Under the pieces are notes generated by a model that was given only the letters and a program-made list of their open reading frames with translations, was not told where the DNA came from and made no database searches. Below are positions 42,705 through 54,897 of a DNA stretch of 64,000 nucleotides, piece by piece. The translations under genes were made by a program, and so were the position numbers. Within the stretch, counting starts at the first letter, position 1. The number at the start of each line of letters is the position of its first letter. This DNA comes from Hymenopus coronatus (lineage: Eukaryota > Arthropoda > Insecta > Mantodea > Hymenopodidae), in the NCBI GenBank assembly GCA_030762935.1, contig CM060893.1, positions 13,312,001 through 13,376,000 of the forward strand, read 5' to 3'.

Positions 42705-43530
42705 ATGTGTGCTACTCGCATGATTTTCTCTACCTATTCTGGAATAAAATATCCTTGCAAAAGCTTATTCTTCTACCTGCTTCATGATAATCAAGAGAAA
42801 CATTAAGAGAAATTGTCATATTAGTTAGTTCCTTATAACTAAAAGAGAAATAAGGGAACACATTAGGATAAAGTGATAATAAAATCCTTTAAAGCTGGTT
42901 ATTATGTGATTGAAATTTAGTTCTCTTCAAAGGGCCAGGGATAAAACAAAAGAAATAGAAACTTCAAATTCTCATTTATGGAAAGTTAACATACCCGTTT
43001 TAAAATTGAAATCAATATCAAGTAATATCTCAGAAATGGTTAATTTCACAAAAAATGTACATGACACAAAGTGTTTGCATTTTTTTGTGTAGTAATTTTT
43101 TTGCCTATTTCACAATTTACAAGTTATGCAAAAGTCATTTAAAATTAGGTGTTCAGAGGCTACTCCTAGAAAGCTCAATATATACCTACATTTTGTCTTT
43201 AATATATAGTATTTTAATCAAAATCATTAGCCGTTTTTGAGAAATTAAAATATTTTGAAAAATGTTCCTATGCAAAAAGTAGTTTGTTTGGTTGGGGGGA
43301 TTTTCCTGAAAATCTTTGTGTCACATGCTTGGAAGTAACTGAATTTGAATACCAAGTTTGGCATTTACAGACTTTGTTTTTGAGCTATGCTATGCAGACA
43401 CACATATGTACCTTTTTCTAAAAATTCTGTTTTTGGATTCAGGGATCCTCAAAACAAGTATTTCTGGGGAAAGCTTGGAATCAAAATTTTTGGGCGGAGT
43501 ATAACTACCTACTATGTACATTGTACTAGT
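42705..43530 (+). repeat. Rep-R, diverged near full-length
   Basis: TGTGCTACTCGCATGATTTTCTCTACC start, then inner blocks, AATACCAAGTTTGGCATTTACAGAC, TGAGCTATGCTATGCAGACACAC, and TTTTTGGGCGGAGTATAACTACCTAC. The palindrome is decayed. Confidence 0.78.
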
Positions 43531-44509
43531 AGTAAAAGTAAAAGTTAATGAGTAAAAGCATAAGTACCATATCATCAGGTGGTGATAACACACAGAAATT
43601 GCAAATAAATATTGACCAAGATTCAAACTCTCATATGTTCAGATTTACCTCAAATGCTTATTCATCTTAAAGAATGCTAATCATTTCTGAACATTTGATT
43701 TGTTTCATCATTCTAAAGAATTACACAGTAACTGAAGACAGTAGCATAGCCACAAAAATATTAAGGGGCTGGATTATATATATAGTTTTAACAATGTATG
43801 TATAAAATCAAATGATATTACCAATTTTAATTAATTCTGAGTTTAAATATTTAAAAAATATATTTTATATTCATGTATTAAGGTGCAGCCTTTGAATTAA
43901 AATTAGACTTTGCTATTACTTTTTAACAAGCGGATTTCCAATGACAGAATCCTCTGACTGGTGACAGAAGTATGTGGGTATTTAATTAGAAAAATACTGT
44001 CACAAGACAATGAAAAATGATGTTTCTCCTTTGATAAATAAACCAAATACACTAGGTCAAACCAAATTACTATATGCTAGTAATTATAATCATCCTAGAA
44101 ATTTCATTGAAAAGAAAACTGGAGCTTAAAAGCTATTTTCATGTGTAATAAGAGTATGCAAAGACACAGGTGGCTCATTTAACAACTTTAATCTAAGGGT
44201 ATTAAAATTCTATGCGGAGAAAATCTGAGCAGAAAAAGCAAAGTTTCATTAATGCAAGAGAATCTTTATTTCATCACTGAAGATGAGAATGTCACGATTA
44301 GTCACAAGCAAGGCCGTGCACATATTGCGACACTTCAAAATACTCTTACTGCGTCTCGCTGCATATATTCAGTCACATTTCTGATGCATTTTCTGAGCAA
44401 TAGCACTGCTGATGTATAAACAAAAGAATGCATTTAAATGTATCTGACAGAATCATAACATACTGATTCATTGAAAACGTCAAACACTTTTCACAATAGA
44501 GAAACTTAC
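43531..44509. other. nothing recognised
   Basis: AT-rich, no repeat family or exon recognised. It would be the start of an intron if the small exon at 44510 is real. Confidence 0.3.
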
Positions 44510-44561
44510 CGTGCAAAATCTTTACTTTTTTCTCTTCGGCGAAGGAATTAGATACACCCAT
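44510..44561 (-). CDS. possible first coding exon
   Basis: ATG with A at -3 and G at +4, 17 codons reading MGVSNSFAEEKKVKILH, then a strong donor CACG|GTAAGT. Gly2 and Ser6 would suit N-myristoylation. The sequence around it is free of recognised repeats. I do not recognise the protein. If it were spliced to the acceptor before exon 1 of the CEP170-like gene, its frame would run into TGA within five codons, so it would be an upstream ORF there. It may instead begin another gene or be chance. Confidence 0.3.
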
Positions 44562-44866
44562 CTTCTTTTCCTACACTACAAAAAGAGTAGAGTTTTTATG
44601 TGGTTAAGAATGGCAATACAATTTTAACATTAATTTCACATCCCACCTACAGACATCATATGGTCAACGCCACTCCCAGTGCTACCAATTCTTTGTGCAT
44701 CGCTACTTATGGCGCGTATGACTTAAACAATTAGCAAAAAATTGCATTCTTTTTACAGTAATATTTATGTCGGCTTTGAAACGCGTCAATATTTTCTCCG
44801 TGTAAGCGATACTTTTAAAAGAAACTGCGAGAGAATCATATTGTGATGCATTTACTTATTGCTCAT

Positions 44867-44944
44867 TTGGAGGCCCAAAAAGGCGCTGTGACAAGCGTGT
44901 AGGAATGCTGCTTTCGGTAACTTGTACTATTTTGGGCCTTCCAA
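44867..44944. repeat. imperfect inverted repeat
   Basis: TTGGAGGCCCAAAA (44867-44880) pairs with TTTTGGGCCTTCCAA (44930-44944) with one bulged base, around a 49-base loop. It lies about 300 bases upstream of the possible exon at 44510. Role unknown. Confidence 0.7.
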
Positions 44945-44949
44945 GTTGT

Positions 44950-45870
44950 TCTCCCTTTGATGACAGCACCTTTTAAGTCACATAACAGAGATTCTCAGAT
45001 TATTGCTTATAATATAACTAGTCTATCAAAGAGTTTCTTATTTAAAACTGTAGCTGTTACACAAATGATTAGTTCCCAAAAAAAATCATTTTTATAATAA
45101 TTACCTATTGGTTTTATTTTACTACTTCTCATTTACAGCAAATTGTATTTTCTGGAATGGTTTAAAAAATAATTATATTATAGCATTTAAATGGATGAAA
45201 ATTCTAATTCAATAGCTATTTACATAAAATTCCTAAACAATGTTCTTAAAAAGAGGATCTTTTATCGAATTATAGGGCATTAAAAAAGAGAGATTTACTC
45301 AACAACAGAATGATGCACACGACTTGCACATAATAAAGCTTGTTTTATTTCTTTGTGGATGAAAATCAACATTAAGTAATTCAAAAACTGTAATGTGTTA
45401 CAACCAGACTATTTTCTTTGCTAATTACAACTTATATTCTAGCTATTCTAAAAATGACTCATTAAAATTCTCTTTTTTTCTGACAAACCCAATGTTTCGC
45501 TGTAATGGTTTCAGTACCTATGCATTTTGTAGAGTTGAAAAGGGGGCGAGATGACAGGGAAGAAATAAATTTGACGAACAGAAACAGATTTCCTTAAGGC
45601 CTCTTGATTACCCGAGGAGTGAACAGAATTCTACACAAACAGGAGGCTAGAACAGCAGTTAGTGTTTCAATTAAGATTGCCATATTCTGGGCTTGTTAGC
45701 ATCTTACGAGAAGAGAGAAAAAACAAACAAACGTAATTTCAAAAGAGTGTTGCTTAAAATAACATACAAATCAAATGAAAATGAACAAATGTTCCACAAA
45801 CAAAACTTCCAAAGGGATAATAAAATATTGCATTTTTAAACAAAAACAGTTTTGCGTGATAAATTTCTGG
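44950..45870. other. nothing recognised
   Basis: AT-rich sequence without exon, SINE or clear repeat blocks. Confidence 0.3.
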
Positions 45871-45879
45871 ATCTCTCAC

Positions 45880-46105
45880 CTAGTTTCTCGTTTAAAGAAA
45901 CCAATGAGAATGGACAGAACTTCGGAGAAAACTGAAGATATAGATTTTATTTGCCATACCAATATTTCAAATATATCGCTTTTATTCAAGATTGTTTGAA
46001 ACGTTTTGAAAAGATAAAAAATTACGAAATTATTTGCATGTAAAGGATAGTCTGTGTTGGGAAAAATTTACTGAAAATCCTCACTTTATTTCAAATCATT
46101 GAAAT
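45880..46105 (+). repeat. Rep-R inner fragment, diverged
   Basis: AACTGAAGATATAGATTTTATTTGCCATACC, then TTTTATTCAAGATTG and TTGCATGTAAAGGATAGTCTGTGTTGGG follow the middle of Rep-R. Confidence 0.5.
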
Positions 46106-46344
46106 ATGCAGGAATTATAATGCCAAGATCACCAGATAATTACTATTCAATTATTCTATTTTGCTTTATACAGTGCACACACGCCAAGGAAATTCATGCA
46201 AATAACTTCAAAGCGTGCAGTTATTTTATTACGAAACAACGATTTCAAGTCTTGTGGTAGGAAGTAGAGACAGTATATATTGCATCTTTACTAATGTAAA
46301 GTCTTCTTTATTCCACTAGCTTCTAGAAGTCAATAAGACACAGA

Positions 46345-46479
46345 TTTTACTTTCTCTATATAGTACACATAGGTAGAGCAGGTGTTGCACTCCATCCAAA
46401 AACTTGATAACGATATTTCACTGCGACATGTTCCGGTTTCAAAAAAACACACACACACATTTTTAGGGAAAAAAAGTCC

Positions 46480-46513
<34 letters not shown>

Positions 46514-47235
46514 ATTACAACTAAAAAATAAAAGTCAATAAAATATCAAACTTTGTATCTAAGTTTAGTGTCTTCCAGAGATGCAATACGAAGATTTTAA
46601 GATTTTCAGAAAAATCCCTCTCGCCCAAACTACTATTTTCATGCAAAAAGTTTAGAAAACTTTGAATTCCTCAAAAATGACTAACGATTGTAATTAAAAT
46701 ACCGTACAATAGAGATATTTACATAGGAAATAAAATGTATATCTTGAATTTTCTGTATATGGTCTCCAAAGACTTCTTTATTCTGGATGATTTTTTTTTT
46801 CTTCTGAATGTTGCATACTTGGTAAACCGTAAGAGATAAACAAACAACTCACTGCACAAAAAATGCAGATTTTATTGAAACTCACAATTTATGTTATATA
46901 CATATTTCTTGGGGACTTTACCTTATCGAGACATTCCTTGATACTGGTTTCAGTTTTAAAATACTTTTCTCATACGGAATTGTTTCATCTCCTGGCCATG
47001 TAAAGAAACGAATTTCAATCACATAGCAACAGCTTTTAAAGCTTTGATTTTCGCTTTAGCCTAGTGTATGCCCTAATGTCTCTTCTAGTTATAAGGAAGT
47101 AATTAATACGATCACTTCTGCTGTCTTCTGTTTATTTTGATTAGCACAAAGTAGAGAGAAAGATTAACTTATGTAAAAATAATTCGTTGTAGAATTACTA
47201 GAGAAAGTCATGTGAATGGAACAAATAAAATGTTT
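46345..47235 (-). repeat. Rep-R, near full-length
   Basis: ACTTTCTCTATATAGTACACATAGGTAGAGCAGG to AATTACTAGAGAAAGTCATGTGAATGGAACAAAT. It carries a (GT)n of about 15 units at 46481-46511 and an adjoining CA-rich tract. Its start-block spelling (GGCCATGTAAAGAAACGAATTTCAATC) is closer to 630-1075 than to 17350, suggesting subfamilies. Confidence 0.85.
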
Positions 47236-47436
47236 CATTTAACCTTGCTTTTATGTATACAAAAACTTGAAATTTGTTAAATATTTCACCAAAATTACAC
47301 ATTTAACGCAACATTAATACACAGCAATTAATAAAGTCGTTGTGAGAATAACTAAAACATTGGCGTGAATGGGCATTTAACATAAAGCAAAATTAACAAA
47401 GAGCAGCTAAACCTAAATAAAATCGTCATTACAAGA

Positions 47437-47695
47437 CATGTCCTTCTCACCCGGAGGTCCCGGGTTCGATTCCCGGCTCGGGCGGGGAATTTTTCTTTAA
47501 CCGGAATTATCCCCTATTCCCCACAGAGTCTGGAAGTATGAATGTGAGAGTGAATGTGCGTGTGTTTATTAATATAAGGTTTAACCTAATGTTCTGAACC
47601 TACAGTTTCATAAGTGAAAGCCCCCGATATGACCATTGATGTTAAAGGAGGCTATACAAATGAAGCAAAAAACAAAAAACAAAAACAAAAAAAAA
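47437..47695 (+). mobile_element. SINE family E
   Basis: B box GGAGGTCCCGGGTTCGATTCCCGG followed by GGCGGGGAATTTTTC; ends GATGTTAAAGGAGGCTATACAAATGAAG and a CAAAAAA tail. The A-box half is truncated or decayed. Confidence 0.75.
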
Positions 47696-47739
47696 AAACC
47701 GACATTTCATGACAAACCGTGATGAACTTGGAATTGATT

Positions 47740-47775
<36 letters not shown>

Positions 47776-47776
47776 C
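47740..47776. repeat. poly-T run
   Basis: About 36 thymines; could be the tail of a reverse-oriented retroelement, but no body follows. Confidence 0.9.
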
Positions 47777-48941
47777 CCCTTCCATCTTCTGGTGCTTATT
47801 CGTTGAAGTTACGGGATGAATTCTTTCTGCTGAAAGAGAAGAAATGCTACTTGCCGCCCTCTCGTCATGCGAGGTATAGAAAGCTCTATGTCTAAAAAGG
47901 TAAGTATGCTCCTAACCTAAAGAAACATACTGATGTACACGGATTGAAGCAAGATCACTAAAGAAAAGATAGAACATGACAGAAATAATCAAGAATTATA
48001 ATATATAAAATCCATTAAAATTTCTTCAGGAGATAAATTGATGCTGTTGTTTTTTACTTGTGAATTTTTCATATTTGCTAATCATGCTTTAAAATGTAAG
48101 AGCATTGTGCTGTTTTGCCGGAACAGTTTGCCTCCTACGAGTATTTAAAATACGGCATTAACAAACATTTTAAACTTTCATGCTCCTGAAGGTCGCATTT
48201 TTCTCCACCATTTATGAACATAATATCGATGTTCCTATTTTTTTTAAGGAGATGCTTAATGTAGATCGTTCTAAAAAGTAAACATTTTAAAAGAAATGGA
48301 CAGCATTAAGAAAAATTCTTTCAAAATAAAAACTGAAAGAAAATGTCTTAATTAAAAGATGGAAATTAAAATGTTTTGCTCTTTGCTTCATTTAGATTTA
48401 ACAGTATTTATCAGTATGCTTGATCATTATTGAAAAATTACGTCTCCAAAAATGAATAAGAGACACAATTATCAACTAACCAAATACTATTACATACCGG
48501 TTGCCCTTATACTTTGGATATGATCCTTAATTACTCTTTAGTGGACGACGGACTATATTGAGTGAATGCACAAGTTTAGAGCGCCACTTTATATTAGTAT
48601 TTGCTCTTTATGGAAAGCGCCAATATTTAAATAATACATAAGTTTACATAATATTGGCAAATATGATCATGACTAGTGCACTGGTAAGTTTTACGCTGTA
48701 ATCCATGTTTAAATACATTTCTCTACTCTTGTCAGTTACTACAATAATTTACACTTAAGAAATAGCCCAGCCCTTTGGTCATTTGCTTTTTCTGCATTAC
48801 GCCCTATTCTAATTCCCCTAAATAAATAAAACTTTTCTTCAGGACAGCGGTTTTAATATGTACTCAGCTGTTTATTGCTATTTTTCAGGATATTTACTTA
48901 GTTATTTTTCAAGGAATGCGGAGGAGTCGTAGTATTAGACA
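47777..48941. other. nothing recognised
   Basis: No repeat family, exon or strong motif recognised in this AT-rich stretch. Confidence 0.3.
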
Positions 48942-48953
48942 TTGACTGAATAT

Positions 48954-49254
48954 AGTCACCCTCCGTGTTGTAATGGTTACCATGCTTTCATATACCTAAG
49001 TTCGCGGGTTCAAACCGGCGGAGGACGACAGATTTCTTTCGGGTGTAAAAATCCTTATCATGGCTTCCTTCGGAAGGGAAATAAAGCCGTTGGCCACGTG
49101 TCGTAGATTTACGGCACGTAAAAGAACCTCAAGTCTGATAGACAGACTTCTGAGCAAAATTAAGCAGTCTTGCACATCCAATAAATAATGGGACGCTGGG
49201 AACTACAGCAGTTAAAGAGCGTCCATAAATAACATGCCATTTACGTTTACATTT
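48954..49254 (+). mobile_element. SINE family D, most complete copy
   Basis: Head GTCACCCTCCGTGTTGTAATGG (A box), B box GCGGGTTCAAACCGG, body through GTGTCGTAGATTTACGGCACG and TAATGGGACGCTGGG, ending GAGCGTCCATAAATAACATGCC. Target duplication TTGACTGAATAT / TTGACTGCATAT at 48942-48953 and 49255-49266. Confidence 0.88.
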
Positions 49255-49266
49255 TTGACTGCATAT

Positions 49267-50284
49267 GGGGAAAGACAGAAGCCTCGCTAGCTCAGTAATG
49301 GAGGAGGATTTTCAAAATTCCTTAACAATGCATTTTTTCTTTATTTTCTCTCACTGCCTTCATGTAATAGTTAAAACTTTATTTGTGTTGTTGTTGTTAT
49401 TGTTGTTTAGAACTGCTCGCTCAATATTAATGAGTTACGCAAAATATATGAGCAATGTTTTAAGGTAGGGTTATGAATAAAGAAGCGATTCCCAATCTTC
49501 AAGGGCATAAACCATGCCCAATCAAATTGTATGTACGTACAGTAGATGAAACAAAGGTTTAGCACTTTCACCTGTGATTATATTCTACTACATGTGCAAT
49601 TCGTTTCAAAATGCATTAGGTGTATCCTCCACTCTAGTCAGTGATGGTACAAATAGAAAAGAAAAAAAGATGTTCTATAGAGTAACGGCAAATTTACATA
49701 CATGAGTGAAATCAATTAAGAAAAATTAAGTAAACTACCATTCTATTTTCCTAACTTAAGGTCTGACAGAAGCGCTGCAATCGAAAATCAAGTGAGCGCG
49801 ACCGTACCTTTGCTATGATAACTGCTGCTTTGCTGCCAGAGTTGATGTTGCCAAATTACCATCAGTTCAATACCGGCATTATGCCTGGATTTAGTTTGCA
49901 GTTACGGTTTTGTTTTTGCTCTTTTTAATTATTTAAATCTGTGTTATTTGTTACCCATTTAATTCATTATTTGTGCGGCTGTGAAAGCTATATTTCTAAG
50001 AGGTCGAGAGAGGCCTAGATAATGGCATTAGCTCCCAAATTACCTAAACGCAGGAAACAATGTGGTGGCGTATAGCAGAAGTGTATGCCTAGTTGATTTA
50101 GCTTCTTTATATAGCTCTTACCCACCAACTTTTTAAGTTATTGTTTAATTTTTGAAAAAAAAAAAACCAACCAAAACTGTAATTAAAATAGCCTATGGCC
50201 TTTTTCTCGTACCTTAAATCTTGTCGGCATTTCAAAGCGCATGCAAGATCGGCTCAAAGCAATTCAGTGTTGTTTTTTTTTTTT

Positions 50285-50321
<37 letters not shown>

Positions 50322-51570
50322 TCCTTCATGTATTTAATTTTACTCTCCTTAATGTATTCCTTAAATGAATTTTTGTTAAATTATTACTTTTTCATAAATA
50401 TAATTAACAATTGCAATTCTTTACTTTCTTTTTGTAGACTGTTAAATTTATTATGACATCCTGATTTATGAACATGTCAGTTGAACAAGTGTTGCTCGTA
50501 TTGGCAAATTAGAGCTTAGTTCGTTTTTGGGCACTAACCTGTGAGACCGTATGAAAATAGCATGTTTTTTTTTCCGCAACGTGAAAAACAAATAATTTTG
50601 CTGGAGTAAGGCTGAAATGTGTTTTAAGATAAAATCTAGAATAGAGATCACCAGAGAAATTATGCAATACGACGGCTTGCAAAGAGTATAGATGAGAAGA
50701 ATTTATCTTCGCACCCTCTCAAGATAGTCTGGAACTAGTAAGTTCTCACCAATCACCATTATTAAGTGATGTTTCTGCGCAAGGCTGTGGAGATTTCCTC
50801 ATTTAAAAAAATCTAGGAGACTGAGGTACGGCAAACATTTTAAAGAACCACTTCCTTTGACTTTTTGTCTAGGACACTTCCACGCTGAAATGGAGAAGAG
50901 ATTCATCGCACTACAATAATATTTGAAGTCGGATGTTAAGAGCGACGTTTTCCTAAACCACAGGCTAAAGACGTTAGAGAACAGTACCTAATTTCGCACG
51001 CAATAACAGGAAGTATTTGTTCTGAAAGTTTTACACACTGGGTTTCAAAAACCTGTTTCAGAACTTACAGCATTGTAACCTGGTTTCTTCGCAAAACATA
51101 TTAAACTTATTTAGATTGTTCCCGGCATCTGTAGGAACAGTTTTCAGCTGACATTTAGAACTAACTACTAAAAATATCTAAGGAGCATATAGACTGAGGA
51201 AGAATCGTATAGTACGTCTTCTCAATGTCATATCCCTCTGAACCGTTACACTACTAAATGGATCTTGTGCTCTACTAGTTGCCAAACTATTACTTATATT
51301 GAAGCTCGCAGCACTTTCTTGACAGAAATGAAATATGTAGCGTTAAAAAGGTCACCAGGGGGCCTGTCTCTATAGGCTACAATTCGAAAACTTTTATTGT
51401 ACTTGATATTAACTTGTTCACTTCTGGTAATAGTCCTCTGATTTTCTGCCGATTAAGATCGCGTATCAAACACGTCAAATGGATAAAATATCATTAATGA
51501 CGATCTAATCGACAATATGTAAGATGCTGCATCAGAAAATAGACTACGAATGTGATTGTTCTTGCCTCCA
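49267..51570. other. mostly unrecognised, with poly-T tract
   Basis: Contains a T-rich run at about 50271-50318 and an A-run at about 50155. The stretch 49760-49960 is GC-richer than its surroundings (AAGCGCTGCAATCG, GTGAGCGCGACCG) and could be regulatory, but no motif decides it. No exon recognised. Confidence 0.3.
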
Positions 51571-51576
51571 ATCGAT

Positions 51577-51640
51577 AATAATAATAATAATTATAAGAAT
51601 ATTATAATTATAATAATAAAAGTAATAATAATATGTTATA

Positions 51641-51706
<66 letters not shown>
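51577..51706. repeat. (AAT/TTA)n microsatellite
   Basis: Irregular AAT/AAG units followed by about 22 TTA units. Confidence 0.92.
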
Positions 51707-51707
<1 letters not shown>

Positions 51708-52210
51708 TTATGTACTGCTAATACTACTATGTTTTCGTTAAAAATAAACAAAGCAATTGATAGCTGTTTATTTTATAAGTGCATTGTGTGTTAAATTTCT
51801 GTATTTAACCCAAAAAATTGCTTGATGAAATGTATTAAGAACACTGTAATTGCAGTGTGACGTTGAGGGGGTCATCTTCATGTTCTGATAAAATCACCTT
51901 TAGCTTGTTCATGTACCACATAACCTCAAATAACCAACATTTGCAATAGGTAGCTTAACTGAACCTTTTGTTACCTGTCGGTACCTATAAGTTACACTTG
52001 TATTAAGCGTAACTATACAAATAAGGTTGTACTCTAGGAATTGATTTCATGATATACTAACCTTCAACCGACATAAACGACAAGCATTCAAGACAGTTTT
52101 ATATTATAAAAATGTATACATTTTGCCCTAAAATTGCAGTGATTTTTTTTAAATAAACAGAAGAATAAAACCCGCATTACTATAGTCAAATGTAACTCCA
52201 TTAGCTTCCA
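51707..52210. other. nothing recognised
   Basis: AT-rich, no motif or repeat recognised. Confidence 0.3.
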
Positions 52211-52214
52211 AGCT

Positions 52215-52330
52215 AACACCGATTATTTTACTGGGATTCTCCCCGCCCTTTATCACAGTCAGTAGGATTTGAACTAACAACATTTGGCACTGAATGGATG
52301 GCCAGTCCTATACCAATCACCTACCACTCA
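52215..52330 (-). repeat. tRNA-like SINE fragment
   Basis: Reverse strand: GTGATTGGTATAGGACTGGCC, then GTTAGTTCAAATCCTACTGAC (B-box-like) and AAAGGGCGGGGAGAATCCC. The last part recalls the GCGGGGAATTTTT junction of family E. Confidence 0.4.
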
Positions 52331-52989
52331 TTTGTATTTTAACCACTCTTTTGGTAGTGTCTTTGCAGGATTATGTGAACTGGTTTAGAAGAATTTAAAC
52401 TTTTAATTGTGAAGAAAAATATTAATAAAGGATCTATATTTATTTCCATTCCTATTTCCTCTATTATTTTATATAATAATTTTATAGGATTATTCCCATG
52501 TATTTTTATTAGAACTACAGTTTTAAACTTCAATCAAATGAAAAACGGTATTTGTAGTATACTAATGCAGGAAACTAAGTGTTAATTAGGTATACTATCA
52601 GTATCCGTTCATTAATCCACCATTTTATGATACTAAGAAAGATTATTGTACAATGCGTATAGTTTATTACTTGTGAATTGTAAACAATTACCACAACAAA
52701 AATATACTTTAAAATGAGACAAGCACGTTTGCATTTCTTTATTTAAACGATGTGACCAATGGAACGAAGTTAGTACATAAAAATATTTTTTATTTTCACT
52801 GTTATCTTGCGTCCTCCATAATCAGGTGCATTCCTTTAGCACTGAATGGGGAAGAAAAATAAGCATTTTACTGCTGTTTAGCCGTGCTACTGCAGCCATC
52901 TAGCGACTCATTTGTACAGCTCTTTTTCAATCTCTAATGTTGGTATGGTTTTCGAAGCTGTGCAACAATTTACTATGCAGATTTTAATT
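52331..52989. other. nothing recognised
   Basis: AT-rich sequence; a 64-codon minus frame at 52339 is not convincing. Confidence 0.3.
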
Positions 52990-53260
52990 CAGTTTCAGAT
53001 TTGACTATGCCATTGGTCGATTGACCAACATGGCTGCACATGCGCAAACGGACAGAACGAGCGGTATATTGTACACTTCGCATTGGAAAGCAGAGCCGAT
53101 TTTCAGACAGTCCATTTTTACCCCTTGTTTCGATCCAGTTCATTTACGTACTCCTAAACTAAGCTAACGTAGGCAAACCTTGACGAAATCTCGATACCTG
53201 GCTTCCACATGTCACGTAGCCACATTCCCTCCGTAACCAATAGGGAAGGCTCAGTAAAGA
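52990..53260. promoter_or_regulatory. possible housekeeping-type promoter
   Basis: A GC- and CpG-richer island in an AT-rich stretch. GCACATGCGCA (53036-53046) fits the NRF1-type TGCGCATGYGC half-palindrome on the reverse strand. CCAACATGGC next to it resembles a YY1-type GCCATNTT site, and AACCAATAGG (53236-53245) is a CCAAT box. No exon was found on either side, so this is a suggestion from motifs only. Confidence 0.22.
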
Positions 53261-53615
53261 GAATTAGTCTAAAACTGAACTAGTGTCTGCAATCTCATGT
53301 GCAGTAAAACCTTAGACGGCAAAATTACCTAAACATCCTTTAGATCGCTGAATCCAGACAATGTTCTGTGATACATAAAACGTACATGTGACTTTGGGAT
53401 TGGCAGTTTTCTAATTCAGCAGAGTTTTGTCATATTTGAGAAAATGTCAATAGATGGCAGAAGAGATTGTAAGCAGCTGACTATCAATTTTATGCTATCA
53501 AAGCGAAGTGAAAATAGTTTGCCATTCCTTCTTTGACAAATAACAGAAAGAAAGGAAAAATAAATGTCACAGAACACTAAAATATACAAATTGCAATACC
53601 ACCATATTATTGCAG

Positions 53616-53787
53616 ATTTTTTTGGCAGTGTTTAACGCCCGCTTTAACTACTTTTGGTACCGCAGGCGGTGACACTGATGATACATGAATGATGATGGAG
53701 CACCGGTGGAATGCGATGGTAGGGGGAACCGGAGAAAACGCGCCCCAGTGCCGATTTGTCCACCACAAATCTCACATGCGGTCGCGG
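53616..53787 (-). mobile_element. SINE family C, 5'-truncated
   Basis: Reverse strand gives CATGTGAGATTTGTGGTGGAC through GTGTCACCGCCTGCGGTACC to GCGGGCGTTAAACACTGCC. Target duplication CCATATTATTGCAG at 53602-53615 and 53788-53801. The tRNA-like head is missing, so truncation happened on insertion. Confidence 0.9.
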
Positions 53788-53801
53788 CCATATTATTGCA
53801 G

Positions 53802-54440
53802 AAATCATTAAATGTTAATAAGAAAAAAATATCATAATTTAACAGAAAATAGGCATTCCGGCATTCTGAATATAGAATTATAAACATTAAATGCTGTTAT
53901 GTTCGTATTAGAAACATTTACAATGTAACTAACCAAACTTTATTGCTAGTTCTAGAATAATATATGTATCAAGGAAAGTGTAAATAAGGCAATCCAAGGC
54001 CATATAAAGTAATGTATAACCCTAAAATCTGCAGGTAGCACATACCAAAATAAGCACTTCCCAGTTGCACGATTTTTGGTAGCTAATAAAACGAAATGGG
54101 GAAAGTGAATTCCAAAAGTACACTGTAGATAATACCACATTTCTTAAAATACATTTATATGTTAAAGTATGTGCTATATAGTTTGATTTAGTATATCTAG
54201 CAATATTCTGCTACAGAAATCTGGCAGTATAACACTGGGGTAATGCCAGGTGAAGTGACTGGAGTGACTCTTCACTTAAATTTGTAATCGAAATTGAAAA
54301 TTATATCCTTGTATCTTGTATTACTTGGGTATACAATATCATATCGAAATATTTTGTGAAATGGAAGATGAATTTCCTTAGACTCTTTTCATTTATTATT
54401 TACCACATCGTTTGAATATTTTGCAAACTCAACGCTAATA
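53802..54440. other. nothing recognised
   Basis: AT-rich; no repeat family or exon recognised. Confidence 0.3.
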
Positions 54441-54455
54441 AAAAAAAAACAGCGT

Positions 54456-54674
54456 TTGAAAGAGCTTTTTGAGGAAAGAATAAAAAAGCCTGCATCCAAC
54501 AACACATCTATCGGTGAATTCAGAGGTTTCTTGAGTGAAATTATTATTCTGAATTTATTAACTTTTCTGCTTTATTTTTATTATATACTAGCTGAAACAA
54601 CTGACATTGGTCGTGATTTGTCGGATCTACTTGCTCAATATTCTTGCGTTTCTTTAGAGGAATTTAAAAAGTAA
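54456..54674 (+). CDS. unrecognised ORF, possibly with a 66-base intron
   Basis: 72 codons. The first part (KELFEERIKKPASNN, TSIGEFR) and last part (TTDIGRDLSDLLAQYSCVSL, EEFKK stop) look protein-like. The middle is a run of Leu/Ile/Phe/Tyr codons in very AT-rich DNA. AGAG|GTTTCT at 54526 and a pyrimidine-rich TATATACTAG ending at 54591 would remove this middle in phase, giving one soluble peptide. I do not recognise the product. It could be the terminal exons of a gene or a decayed element. Confidence 0.25.
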   Translation: MKELFEERIKKPASNNTSIGEFRGFLSEIIILNLLTFLLYFYYILAETTDIGRDLSDLLAQYSCVSLEEFKK

Positions 54675-54844
54675 ATAGTTGCTTCACAACCGCCTATAAA
54701 CCAATAAATGGATTATATCTAGACTGATAATACAAAGCTTTAGAAACTCCTCAAGAATCATTTTGGGCATTAAGGTTTAATGCAACACACGGTTTATTTT
54801 AAATACAGCATTTACTTCATTTGATTTGGCAGCTTTATTGTGCT

Positions 54845-54897
54845 TCGTCTGCAGTGCCACAAGTAGTAAAAACGGGCGCTAAACACCACAAAAAAAG
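54845..54897 (+). repeat. SINE family C 3' end fragment
   Basis: GTCTGCAGTGCCACAAGTAGTAAAAACGGGCGCTAAACACCACAAAAAAAG matches the last 50 bases of family C only. Confidence 0.75.

Noticed and set aside
51556..51741. Leu-rich membrane-like ORF
   Set aside because: It is the TTA microsatellite read in one frame.
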